This document shows positions 35,996-46,877 of a DNA stretch of 64,000 bases, in pieces. A model generated the notes under the pieces. The model searched no databases. It was not told the DNA's origin and worked only from the letters and a program-made list of their open reading frames with translations. Positions within the stretch are counted from its first letter, which is position 1; every line of letters begins with the position of its first letter. A program made the translations under genes and the position numbers. This DNA is from Camellia lanceoleosa. Its lineage: Eukaryota; Streptophyta; Magnoliopsida; Ericales; Theaceae. Location: NCBI GenBank assembly GCA_025200525.1, contig CM045768.1, positions 47,091,022-47,155,021 of the forward strand. Direction: 5' to 3'.

Positions 35996-37323
35996 TGTTG
36001 AGTATTCACACCATGTGAAGTTGGCTATGGAAGTCAAGAATAGAGGCTGCAGTTTTGGGCTAGAGATCTTGTGGAGATTTTCAGCTGAGCTATTCTATTG
36101 TAGGGTAACTGTGTTAGTGGCTTGCCATAAATTCTGTTGGTGGCTTGTCTGTTGGCAAGTGTTAAATTTTGGCTCTCCTTTTTGTGTATAAATAGGGAGA
36201 GTTGTGAGCTGGTTTTGTAGAGATCAAGAGAGTGAAAAAAAAATAGAGTTGTGAGAAGTATATGTGAGCTGTGAGTTGACTTGAGAGAGTGAGAGACTTC
36301 TTCTCCTATGTTTAGTATTTGTTGTGTTCATACTGAAAATTTCTCTTTGTCTTCCGTAGATGTAGGCATTGGGCCGAACTACGAGGCCTAGTCCTGAGAT
36401 TTTCGGGACCCAAAGCCGATAATCAACTAATAAATTTCTAGGGCTCTTTACATTTTTTTTTTTCATTGAATGAAAAAAAAAATTAAGGTAAAGGACAAAA
36501 TATTTGTATTAAAATCACAAAAAATACTTAGCATTACAATAGCTCCTCTTTGACACTCGACTAATTTTTCGACTCTTTGCTTCTTTTTCCTTTTTGCGAA
36601 TCCAGACGAATAATTTCTTTTAAGAGTCATGATGAGCTGAGATCAAAATTCAAAACAAATTCACCACCACCACTTAACAAAACACAAAACTTTTAAATCA
36701 TGTGATGTGAACTATTAAACTTAAACAAATTTTTCTTGATGATGTAAGTACTAATATTATAATAGCAATTAATTGAGCAAAAAACAAGACAAATATTTAA
36801 TTAATTGAATAGGAAAAAAAAATACATGTGCTGCTGCTCTACCCTGTCGTGTGCTGCTACTTTACTGCTTGGTTGGCTTGGGCTGCTGGTGTGCTATCAA
36901 ACAAGCTGTAAGGAAAATTGGATTAAGGAAAGGTAGTAGGGTTCGAAATTAGATAGGCCTTTCAAGCTGCTGTCAAAGTGAGCCTTAACTGTTGGCTCTT
37001 AATTGTTAGAAATTAATAATTGGATTAATTTTTGGGCCTTTCAAATTGCTGCTTTGTTGGGCTACAGTGTTGGACCTTTTAATTTTTTAATAGACCAATT
37101 TATTTTAAGTTAGTTTGGACCTTTTTTTTTTAAAAAAAAAATGGACTTAAAATATACCTAATATATTACATTCAATTATAATAGGAGGGGGCCCCTTTTT
37201 TGGGCTTATTTTGAGAGACCCTAAGCCATGGCCTTGTGGGCTTGTGGTCAGGGTCGGGCCTGCGAACTACGTAAATATTTGTTTTTTATTTGTGTGTGAT
37301 TGTGTATTGATTGATTCCTAACA
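35996..37323 (+). repeat. Copia element 3 3' LTR, split by a hAT-like insert
   Basis: It starts TGTTGAGTATTC at 35996, just after a purine-rich tract (about 35978-35994), and ends CCTAACA at 37323. The 5' LTR aligns on both sides of the insert (36384-37262). A TATA box is at 36187-36194. The 5' LTR has about 15 bases near its end that are absent here. Confidence 0.9.
36384..37262. mobile_element. Non-autonomous hAT-like element in the copia 3 LTR
   Basis: The 879-bp insert is flanked by cgaactacg at 36375-36383 and 37263-37271, an 8-9-bp duplication. The ends are imperfect inverted repeats (AGGCCTAGTCCTGA against, on the other strand, AGGCCCGACCCTGA). Inside the ends are GGGCCC and GGGCTC words common in plant hAT derivatives. 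No transposase is visible. Confidence 0.72.
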
Positions 37324-37328
37324 AAAAG

Positions 37329-38358
37329 AACCTAGCACCCTCATCATGCACCCCAAAAATAATTTCATCTGGTTGGACTCTTGAAACAGAGAGAAAGCAA
37401 CCCTGTGAGATGTCGAGATGTACAAGACTGAAGTTTTGGGTCAAGAATCTTGCCATTGTGCATAGTTGATGTTGTTGTGGTCAGAAATAGACCTATATGT
37501 AGATAGTCCTATATCTAGGGGTTTTTTGTTTTTGGAAGGATTGGACATGGGATTAGATTATCCGTTATTTGTTTCAAAATTTTTGTTCTGGATTATTAGT
37601 CTCATATTTGTGGGACTATTCTATTTCATGGGAGGGTGGAATAGAAACCATGGGATAACTCATCCCATGGGGATTAGCTAATAAAATTACATTTTTGTCC
37701 TCTAGCATTTAATTATGCATTATATTTAGTAAAATTCAATAAAATTTAAGTGTCTCAATTTAAAAATAAAATAATTTAATTTAATTTTTATTTTTGTTTT
37801 ATTTATTTAATTTTTTAAAATAATTTTTTATAGATATTTTATTGATGTTTTATTTTAAAATTTTGTTTATATTTTATTTAATTTCATTATTTAAATTTTA
37901 ATAGATGTTTTTATTTTATTTTATTATTTAATTATTATTATTTAAAATAAATTTATTTAAAATTTTAATTAAAAAAATAACATATATTTTTATTGATATT
38001 TAATTTATTTAATTTTTTAAAAATAAATTTATTTAATTGTGAAAAAAATAAAATAAAATAAATTTTTATTTAATCTAGCTAAAAATAATTAAAATATTAA
38101 AGCTATGTTGAATATTACTATTACTTAGTAAATAATTGAAAAGAATAAAATAATTATTTGAACATTTATCATTTTCTATAATATTCTAAACAAATATTAG
38201 ATTTACTAAAAATAGTCCAATTCAGACATCTAACCCCATGACTAAACAAATATAAGATACAAATTCAGTCCAATCAAATAGTCCGGAGACAATGTATCCC
38301 AAGACCAATAATTCGATGAATTACAACCCCTCATTTAATCCATCCAAACAAACAACCG
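37329..38358. other. No gene; AT-rich DNA with a probable Tourist-like derivative
   Basis: Positions 37329-37515 hold no recognisable feature. From about 37516 to 38358 the ends look weakly inverted (ggggttttttgtttttgga on the left, tccaaacaaacaacc on the right), and the interior is almost pure A/T (37680-38160). It could be a degraded PIF-type MITE, but the duplication is not clear. Confidence 0.35.
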
Positions 38359-38366
38359 CTTAGGAT

Positions 38367-39188
38367 TAGGGGTGTGCACGGTGCGGGTCGGTGCGGTTTG
38401 AGAGAAAAATAGAAACCATATGGCGGGTGACGGATTGATAAAAGTGTCACTAGAATTTGCCATTTTTCTTATCAAAAACCGACGATTCGATTGGCAAATA
38501 ATGGCGAATTTGCCTTGACGGTTCGAGCGGATTGGCGGTTTATAAAAAATATAATTCAAATTACAAAACTTAAATCAAAGAGTAAAAAAAAGACGAGAGA
38601 TACCGTGATGTTAAGCATCTTGCGAAGCTTTCTTCTGATGCAGCAAGTGTAGCAACAACATGATAATATCAACGACTATGCCATCAGTTCATTACAAGCA
38701 TCTGTGGAAGCTACAATGATCAAATACAATACATAAAATTAATATCATTCAAGGTTTACAATATATTGAAAATGTTTACTGTTGAAAAGTATTTAAATTG
38801 AAAAGTGAGCTGATGCAAGTTTGAAAGATGGCGGAAAAAAAAAAAAGAAAGATTGAAAAGTGAATTGGAATCCAACTTTATTTTGGATTACTGACATCTT
38901 GAATTCCCCTCGAGCAGTAATGTAATACTATATTCTAAGGTATAGAACAACAAGCAAACTTAAGTAAAAAAGAATTTTTAGAATCTTATAAAACATGATT
39001 TAATAGCGGTGCGGGTCGGTGCGGTTTGGAAGAAAAATAGAAACCGGCGGATTGATAAGAGTGTCACTAGAATTTGCTATTTTTCTTATCAAAAATCGGC
39101 GGTACGATTGGCAAATAATAAAGAATTTGCCTTGACAGTGCAGCTCGGTGCGATTTTAACGATTTCGGTGATATTATGCACACCCCTA
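38367..39188. mobile_element. Non-autonomous hAT element with direct subterminal repeats
   Basis: A 12-bp perfect inverted repeat, TAGGGGTGTGCA, bounds the element, and an 8-bp duplication cttaggat lies at 38359-38366 and 39189-39196. Both are hAT hallmarks. Unusually, about 140 bases near the left end (38378-38525) reappear near the right end (39007-39145) in the same orientation. No transposase is encoded in its 822 bp. Confidence 0.9.
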
Positions 39189-39196
39189 CTTAGGAT

Positions 39197-39818
39197 CATA
39201 TGCTATGTTGCAATGTCCAAAGCTTTCTTGTTACTACAAATGGCCTTCGCTGCTCCTACCTTATGTAGGAGTATTGAAAACTCCATGTTTCTTAATAAAA
39301 CAAGTTTATCTGTGCGAAAGAATTGAAACACCTAAAAATATATATATATATATATATAGAATTTTTATATTTTCTTAATTTATTTAATAAAATCATAATT
39401 TAACAATTATAATACATTGATTATATTTTTTGTATCATAATTTATTTATCACTGATAAGGCATACTTATAATGTTGACATATTAATGAGATTCACATGAG
39501 ATCCAGTGAAAACTTTTGAAATTTTAAATTTTAAAAAAAACATAAAAAACAAAAAAAAGAAGGGAATGAAGCCACTTCACTTTAATAGGTAATTTGAGTT
39601 AGCATATACAAAGAATCAATTAATTTATGATTTCTCTTTTATTTATATATTAAAGTAGATACGACTTCTTTTTTGATCATTTGAAAACTAAATAGATAAT
39701 AATTTTTATGTATTATTTTACTATTAGATCTTAGTTATTTTTTATTTTTAAATTGAAATATGACAGTATATAACAATTGATATATAAAAGAATTTTTTTT
39801 CATATCTTGACGCCTCCG
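39197..39818. other. No gene recognised
   Basis: This stretch is AT-rich with a (TA)n run at about 39339-39358. A short frame at the left (to about 39326) does not resemble a known protein. Confidence 0.4.
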
Positions 39819-41541
39819 TAGTTGAAATTCTGATTCTGTTCCGAATTGTGATGAGTACAGATAAACTTTCTTCGAGTCTAAAGTAAGATATTGCTGGTCC
39901 GATGGAGTATATGGGAATATGCAATTTTTCCTTTAGTGCAGCAATGGTGTAGGCTTCATGCTCATTGATGGAAGTGACTAACAAATATTGTGCTTTTTGC
40001 ACCCATGAAAAGGCTTCTAGGACTCGATTCAAAACTTCAAGGCCATCACCATAGAGGATTGTTGGAAGATCTTCCATGCGTGTTGATGGAATTCCAGGAA
40101 TGTAGTTTGTCAACTCCCTTCCTCTTTCTATCAAATGCACACAAAAGTACTTACAACACACACATAAAAGCAAATTTTCTGTCAAGTCTTTGAACTATTG
40201 AGGAAGAATAAACAAACAGAACACTAAACAAATTATGGTATCATTTGGAAAGTTGACTATTTTAATAGGTTATTTTAGTAGATTAAAATTTGTGTGTTTA
40301 GGAAGATGGTTGGATTTTTTTGTAATTAGATATGATATTTGTGAAAGAAAAAGTGAAATAATTATGGATTTGATGTAACATTTTATCTTATTAATTATTT
40401 TTAATCTATTTTCTGTTTTTGTAAATTCTAACCTAAAAAAAGTTAAACCCAACTTGCCAAACAGGGCTTATATCAATTGAAGCCCAAAATAAAAAGGGAA
40501 CACATTGCAAAATCATAGGATCAGAAATATATAATATTACAAGTTTCATTATGTGTTTTTATTAGGAGGATCCCTTCAGCTCAAAATTTAGATTAGAAGG
40601 TATTGTTTGAGCCTGTGGGGTCTACTAAGATTTCGTTTCGATAATTCGAACCGTCCATTTTGTCGGATATTTTATGTATTCATTCATAAAAAAATTAAAT
40701 TAATCCGACAATTATAACTTGTTTAATTTATTCCATTTATTATTAAACTACATATGATTTATTTTTGAAAATACAATTTTCATAAATTTATTTATTTATT
40801 TTTAAACACAGTAAATTATTTACTATTTTTTATGAAAATAAATTATTTATTTATCAGATTTAAAGGCATAATGTCAAAAAAAAGGGGAATACATCAGCTG
40901 GGAAATGACCATTTTGCGAGAAATGTTTGGATCCTTTTTTGGGAGGTTGTATGACCCGCAATTTGATCTTGATAATGTGTATATAGGGTCCATATATATA
41001 TATATATATATATATGTATGAGTTCTATATTATGAATGGTTAAGACGAAAGTGAAAATTGTAATGGTCATATGTGTGGTGGTTTGTATCACAATTGTTTG
41101 AACAAAAAGATCAAAGTGATGCACAGCATACACCGGCAACGAGTGCATCATAAAAAGCGAAGCCACCAGAATATTCCTCTGATTCTCGACCCCCACCACC
41201 AAACTCAAGTGAGTATCGTGTATAATAACGCTCAGCCTTGGCGGCTCAAGCCGATCCAATAGCCGGTCGAAGGGCTCTTCCATCTTCTGCTTCATAGAAG
41301 TCGGGGAAGTCGGCGTCACGGAAAATCTCCGACGGAATGACGTTGGGGATGGTGGCGAAGTGGATGTTATCTGGCTTGGGATTGAAGCTGAGGAAGCCGA
41401 GCCACTCTTCTGTGACGGCGAATGTGATGAAAATGTGGTGGTTTCGAGACGCAATTAGGTAGCAGAGATTCATCATTGGGTTGATGATTCCCCTCCCCGG
41501 AAAATGCATTTCGGGGTTTGATCGCCTTGTACGACCTCCAT
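39819..41541 (-). pseudogene. UGT87-like UDP-glycosyltransferase pseudogene, C-terminal half missing
   Basis: UGTs of this family transfer sugar from UDP-glucose to small acceptors. The putative start is the ATG at 41541-41539. The N-terminal region reads MHFPGRGIINPMMNLC, then ITFAVTEEWLGF, KPDNIHFATIPNVIPSE and, after a frameshift near 41285, EEPFDRLLDRLEPP and HHFDLFVQ. The order matches UGT87A-type proteins, where PYPGRGHINPMMNLC is typical. After about 950 bases, homology resumes at 40140-39819 (NYIPGIPSTRMEDLPTILYG, AQYLLVTS, IPIYSIGPAISYF). The gap may be an enlarged intron and includes a MITE at 40236-40467. The PSPG box that binds the UDP-sugar is absent. A functional gene in this copy is ruled out by the frameshifts and truncation. 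Confidence 0.85.
40236..40467. mobile_element. Tourist-like MITE within the UGT pseudogene
   Basis: The ends TGGTATCATTTGG and CCAAACAGGGC are inverted and TTA flanks both sides (40233-40235 and 40468-40470). At 232 bp the size is close to the MITE at 27288-27516. Confidence 0.65.
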
Positions 41542-42052
41542 TTTCTGTGATGCCTATGTAGTACAAAAATGATTTGTCCCCCTAAAAACAATCCCCCTAA
41601 TTTCCTTCTTTGAAAAACTGTTTTTTTTTTTTTTTTTTTTTTTTTATACTTAATTTGGCATTTCAGGGGATTCGGGCTCCCCCTTTTCGGGGGATGAATC
41701 AATGCCCCTATGTAGTACTAGTTGAAAAACGAAAATGTTTGTGATTCTCAAAAAAATATATATATATTTACAATTATATTTACAATAATATGATATTATA
41801 TGCGTTAATTTTTAATTTGTTACGTATTTAATGATATAAGATTTACTCTTTTGTCATATAATTTGTAGGTTTAAAAGAACAAGGATGTAGTATTGCTCAA
41901 AATTTGCATCTATAATTTTTTTATTTGTATAATATTATTCATTTGTAAATTATATTTTCTCAATTTACTTTATCTTTTTCTGTTAATTAAAATTTTGAAA
42001 AAAAAATTGGATGGGCTTACAGAATTTTTTTACATAATCCAGAATAGAATAA

Positions 42053-42214
42053 TGCTATATGTACTAATTAGTGCACACACTAGTATATCAATAGATGATG
42101 TGGCATAATTTTATAAGTTTTTAAAATTTGTAATTTGTATAATAAATCGGGTCATTAATGATAATATAATACTAGTTGATACACTAGTGTATACACTCAT
42201 TAGTGTATGTAGCA
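42053..42214. mobile_element. Short MITE with 38-bp inverted ends
   Basis: The left end TGCTATATGTACTAATTAGTG... and the right end (read on the minus strand TGCTACATACACTAATGAGTG...) match over about 38 bases with a few changes. Length is 162 bp. The family and target duplication are not determined. Confidence 0.72.
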
Positions 42215-42705
42215 CCACCGTCCAAAATAAAATGATGCAATATAACATTTATAAAATTACGAGGATAATTTATGTTTATTAGTTTGACAAAAATTCCAAG
42301 ATTCAAGTAAAACATACCAAATTAAAGTTTTCTAATTGATATTTTTTTTTTTTTAAAGTAAGAGTATCTCCAATTTTTATTTTTTTTTATCAAACTCATA
42401 TTTGATGTAAAAATAAAATAGTAAAAAATATGTTCTAATCAATTCATTAAATTTATATACAATTAAGAGACAAGTAATTTTTTTCCGTAAAATTAAGAAT
42501 GAATTAAAATCCTTCACCAAATTTTGAACAGTCCTGTTTTATTAAGATTTAAAGAAATTTTGAAAAGAGGGTTTTGACGTTTTTTTTTTTTTTTACTTAT
42601 CAAAAATTATTAAAGTAGATTTTTAGAATAAATTTAAAAATTTTCAAAAGGATTTTATGAAAAATAAATAAATAAAAATGTAAGTGTTAAATTGTTCTAT
42701 ATTTA

Positions 42706-42926
42706 GGCCTCGTTTGGCAAGTTAACATTTTAGTCAAAAAGTCAAAAAATTACTAAAAAAGTCAAAATGCCTATAACTTATACCAAAAAGTCAAAGATTT
42801 CATTTCTCTCTATTTTTTGCACACATTTTCGTAAAAAGTCAAAAAATCACCCCAAATATACTAGTTTTTTTTATCTCATATTTTAGCCAAAAAGCTAAAC
42901 AATTACTAAAATAGCATGTTCCCAAA
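42706..42926. mobile_element. Tourist-like MITE, right end degraded
   Basis: It starts GGCCTCGTTTGGC after TTA (42703-42705) and resembles 27288-27516 throughout (caaaaagtc words, ctctctattttttgcacacattttcgt). The right inverted end is not preserved. Confidence 0.75.
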
Positions 42927-43583
42927 AAAATTACTAAATTAGTAATATTATATAGCTAAAAATTTTTACCCAAAACACCACTCAAATTACTTTTATGGAT
43001 AAAGTACAAATACACCCCTAAAATTTACTTAAAAAACAAAAATTGTTTCTTATTGTTTTGAAATTATATCCTACCCTTTGAAATTTTTAATGTTGATTCA
43101 TTTTATTAATAAATCATTTAAATCAATTAATAGTTTTTAATAATATCATAAATTTATTTTAATAAATAATTGAGGTAACTTTATTATTATATAAAAAAAT
43201 AGTTGGAAATTTTAATTTTTCAATTAGTTCTATTAAATAAAAAATTCTGACAATTAAATATTTATAATTTTTCATGCCATAAAAGGCAATTCATATTTTG
43301 AACAAATTTTAGAAAGTATATTTATAATTTATCCTACTTCTCTTTATGAACACGACAATATATTAACGAAATATCAATCATACTTACCTTTTGAATATAT
43401 TTCTTAATCAAAATTCTGTATTCGTAGAGTTTTATTATTGCGAAATATCCCCTTCAGACCTCACTATAGTAGAATGAGAATGAACAAGACAAAGAGCATG
43501 ACTATCCAACTTGAATATTTTATAGCCTTATTAAAAAGGACAATTCCTAAATTTGTTTGGTGGTGGTTACTTTAACCACTAGG

Positions 43584-44240
43584 TTTCTATAGGACTGAGC
43601 AAGGAATCCGTAAAATTTCTAATCCGATCCAGTCCAGTCCAATCCAGTAAGTTTGGATTGGTTTTTTGAATCCGTGATTCGGTATTGAAAAATTAAAAAT
43701 TCGTAGTTTACGGATTGATTCCGGATTGAACCCCACAGTTTCGAATTGGAATCGACCCGAACCGTATACAAATAATCTATAATTTTATTATACACCCTCC
43801 TGCATAGTATCTTCTCTTATTTCATATAAAAACTTAAATCCAAACCTAAACTTGCATAGTATCTTCTTTTATTACTTTTGTTTGCTAGTTTTTAGTGTTA
43901 ATTTGTAACGGTCTAAATACTTATGGTGAAACTGATTTTTTTATGGTTGTTTAAATTCTAGAACAGTTTGTCGCTATCACGAAAAAATATGTTGCTATTG
44001 TGAAACTAATATGATACTATATTTATATTTTTATGAAATTAAAGTTTTATACATATATTTTTTGTTATTTAATTATGTAAATTCATGGTCCTAAACCGAT
44101 CCAATCCGTGTTTAAATGGATTGATTCGGATTTGTTCCACGATTTAAACGGATTGAATTGGTTCCAATTTTTCAAAATCTGTAGATAACAGATTGGTCAT
44201 AATTTTACTCCAATCCGGACTATACTCACCTGTACCTACC
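43584..44240. mobile_element. Possible hAT-like non-autonomous element
   Basis: Both ends are rich in ggattg and caatcc words in inverted arrangement, with the outer ends taggactgag and (other strand) taggtacaggtgag. The target duplication is not convincing. Confidence 0.4.
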
Positions 44241-46091
44241 AAGGTAGGATTCGTGATTTAACAACCATGTCTTAGATTAATATTATATAAATTACTAATA
44301 AAAATTATTAATTTTTTTATTATTTAAAATTGTTTTTATTATATTATTTTAATAATGCCCCTGAAAAAGTGCAATCAGCACAGCATCCATCCTTCTCAAG
44401 ATGGGGGCTTCACGAAAGTAACCAAGCCTCCCACCTGTGAGTCTGCTAGGACCACCTTCCATAGGACCACAGTCCCCTTCACCGTGGTGTCGTTTGGCAA
44501 TTTGGTTGGGTTGGTTATTTGACTAAATTAGTTTTTAAAAAAAAAAACTTAAAAAGTTAATAAAATAAAATATTATATTTAAATTATAATTATTTTATTT
44601 TATTTTTTATAAAAGTCAAAAAAAATTAACTTAAATAAACTTTTTAACCTAGATTAAAATAGTCAAAAAATAAATTAAGAGGTTGTTTAAGATGATCTAA
44701 ATAAGTGTACTTTTTATCTTTTTATAAAAAGATGTGCAGAAAAATAAAAAAATGATGTGATAAAAAAAATAAAAAAATAAATTATATAGGGGATGCCAAA
44801 CCATCCCTAACTTTCCAAATAAAACCATATAGCCTAAAAAACAGAAAAACAAAACAAAACAAAAAGGCGCCAAAACAATCAACCAGTAAAATATCTAATG
44901 TTTAAAAAATTTATCAACGCTTAGAGCTCGTTTGAGGTTTTTGGGTTTTTTTGATTAAAATAATTATAAAAAGATAAAATAAGTTAAAAAATTAATAAGA
45001 TAAAATATTACATTTAAATCATAATTATTTCATTTTTTCTTTTACAAAAATTAAAAAATTCAAAAAGTCTATACCATACGAGTCTTTTTAACCTCAATCT
45101 AAAAAATTAAAAAGTCAACTCACATCCCAAACGAAACCTTAATTTACCACCTTTAATGATGCGGTATTCAGATTAGATCCCACATGATAAAATATTTAAA
45201 AAATTAAAATTTAACACTTACCAGAGACATCATTAAACGTGATTTTTAATAGTAATAAATCAAGTGTCTAAGTCTCATTTGACAATATCACTTTTTAACC
45301 TAAAAGTCTAAAAAAACTAAAAAACCAACAACTTATACTAAAAATTTTAAAATTTCATTCTCTCTATACTTTTTGCATACATTTGCATAAAAAACTAAAA
45401 AGTCATCCCAAATATATTAATTTTTTTTACATCATATTTTATCCAAAAAATAAAAAGTTACTAAAAAATATATTCCCAAACAAGGATATTTTTCTTATAT
45501 ATATCACGTGATTATTTTATTTTACCTTTCAAATATCGTATAAATATAATGAAATTTAGGACTTGGAGTGATGGTTGTACGGGAAGACACAAAAGCCACT
45601 ATTGTGCGGTCTGTGAAACTTATTTGAAGACTTATTTTGATAATCGGAACTACTCCATTTTCATAATATATTGGTCCCGTTTGGTAGAGCTGTGGGAAAA
45701 TGATTATATTATAGCATAACAGATTATAACTTACGGCTGTGAGCGTAAACTACTAACCTGTTTGGTGTAGTTGTGGGATTATAGATTTAAGCAGCAGGAT
45801 AGTGTTTGGTAAATAAATTGTAAAATAATTTTTTGTCATGTAATTGTCATTTTTTCCTTTATGAACATAAAAATTGTAATTTTGTCATTTTCTTCACTTT
45901 AAATTTTGAAAAAGTTATTTCATTAATGGATTTAATGGATGTTGATTAATTAGTACCTAATTTGGTACATTTTACATTACCTCAAATTTTATTTTATTTT
46001 TTTAATAATATTGAGTTCACAAGGGAACAAAAAAACGTCATTGCAATAAAAATACAATAAATTACTATTAAAACAATAAAAATAAAAATTC
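44241..46091. other. No gene; cluster of MITE-like sequences
   Basis: The probable MITEs are 44485-44690, 44930-45140 (ctcgtttgagg against ccaaacgaaac) and 45269-45486, the last related to 27288-27516. A GC-richer patch at 44355-44480 is unlike its surroundings and unassigned. A cccgtttggta word at 45675 may mark another end. Confidence 0.5.
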
Positions 46092-46877
46092 CTAGATATT
46101 TAAAGAACTCCTAATTTCATCTGCAAATTGACATATAAATATTATGTCTCATCACTTCTATCTCATTGTCATCACATGCAACATCATTTTCGTGGCGCGT
46201 TTGTTGAGACGAAAATCCTTCCCTTTCATTAGGCACATAATTCGTGAATCTATCATAAGAGTCAAATGTAATATCGTGGAACTCACTTCATCAGATGAAA
46301 GTATGAATTGTCATTGTTGCACAAACAAGTTTCACTTGGGTCGGCCACTTATAGTTTGGTAGAATATCTTTTATCATCGGTCATCTTGCTTTCCAAACCC
46401 CAAACATTCGTTCTTTCTATTACACTTCTAAGTAATGAATGTGCTTAATTGAATTTTTCTTGTGTTTTTTTTTTTTTTTTTGGGGGGGAGGGGGGGACCA
46501 TGTTCAAATAGAGCTAGATAGAATCTTTCTCCTTTGTAAGGTGCAAGATATCCTTTTACGTTTGGATACCCAGCATCCACCAAGTAAAATTCATCTATTT
46601 TAAAATTCCAAAATGAAATTAAAGTAAGCAATTATAAATGTAAAAATAAAAATAAAGATGTGAATATGGTGCATCTACTGTAGCAATCAAATATAAAACA
46701 GTTACCTCCTTGTGGTTTTGAAAAATTATAACTAGGATTCATAATTGTATCTAAGAAGATCTGAGTATCATGTGTACTTCCTTCTCATCCTGGTAAGTAA
46801 AATGTGAAACACATATCAAAGTCACATGCGGCCATTATATTTTGAGTCGCATATCCCTTTCTACCTATTAAACAAGG

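Larger units (their letters stand above)
24108..37323 (+). mobile_element. Copia element 3, Tork/Tnt1-like, with four nested insertions
   Basis: The element is bounded by LTRs and a perfect duplication aaaag (24103-24107 and 37324-37328). Order on the plus strand: 5' LTR, primer site, gag, protease, integrase, reverse transcriptase, RNase H, polypurine tract, 3' LTR. The integrase (KSLGGKKYFMTFIDD) and RT (ELEQMDMKTAFL) sequences resemble those of TNT 1-94-type polyproteins. Insertions are a Tourist-like MITE (27288-27516), a Tekay-like solo LTR (28566-34994) that contains an Ogre-like LTR piece (30681 to about 34750), and a hAT-like element in the 3' LTR (36384-37262). Removing them leaves about 5.7 kb, normal for a copia element. 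Confidence 0.92.
41542..43580. other. No gene; AT-rich DNA with MITEs
   Basis: Apart from the two MITEs listed here, I see only AT-rich sequence. A 25-base poly-T run lies at about 41621-41645, next to a cccccttttcggggg hairpin (41677-41695). Confidence 0.45.

Noticed and set aside
41621..41645. Poly-T run, considered as the tail of a SINE or processed pseudogene
   Set aside because: No RNA polymerase III boxes, target duplication or gene body was found next to it.
43584..44240. A target duplication for the possible hAT element
   Set aside because: The flanking words ccactaggt and ccaaggtag are only loosely similar; the element call is kept at low confidence without a duplication.
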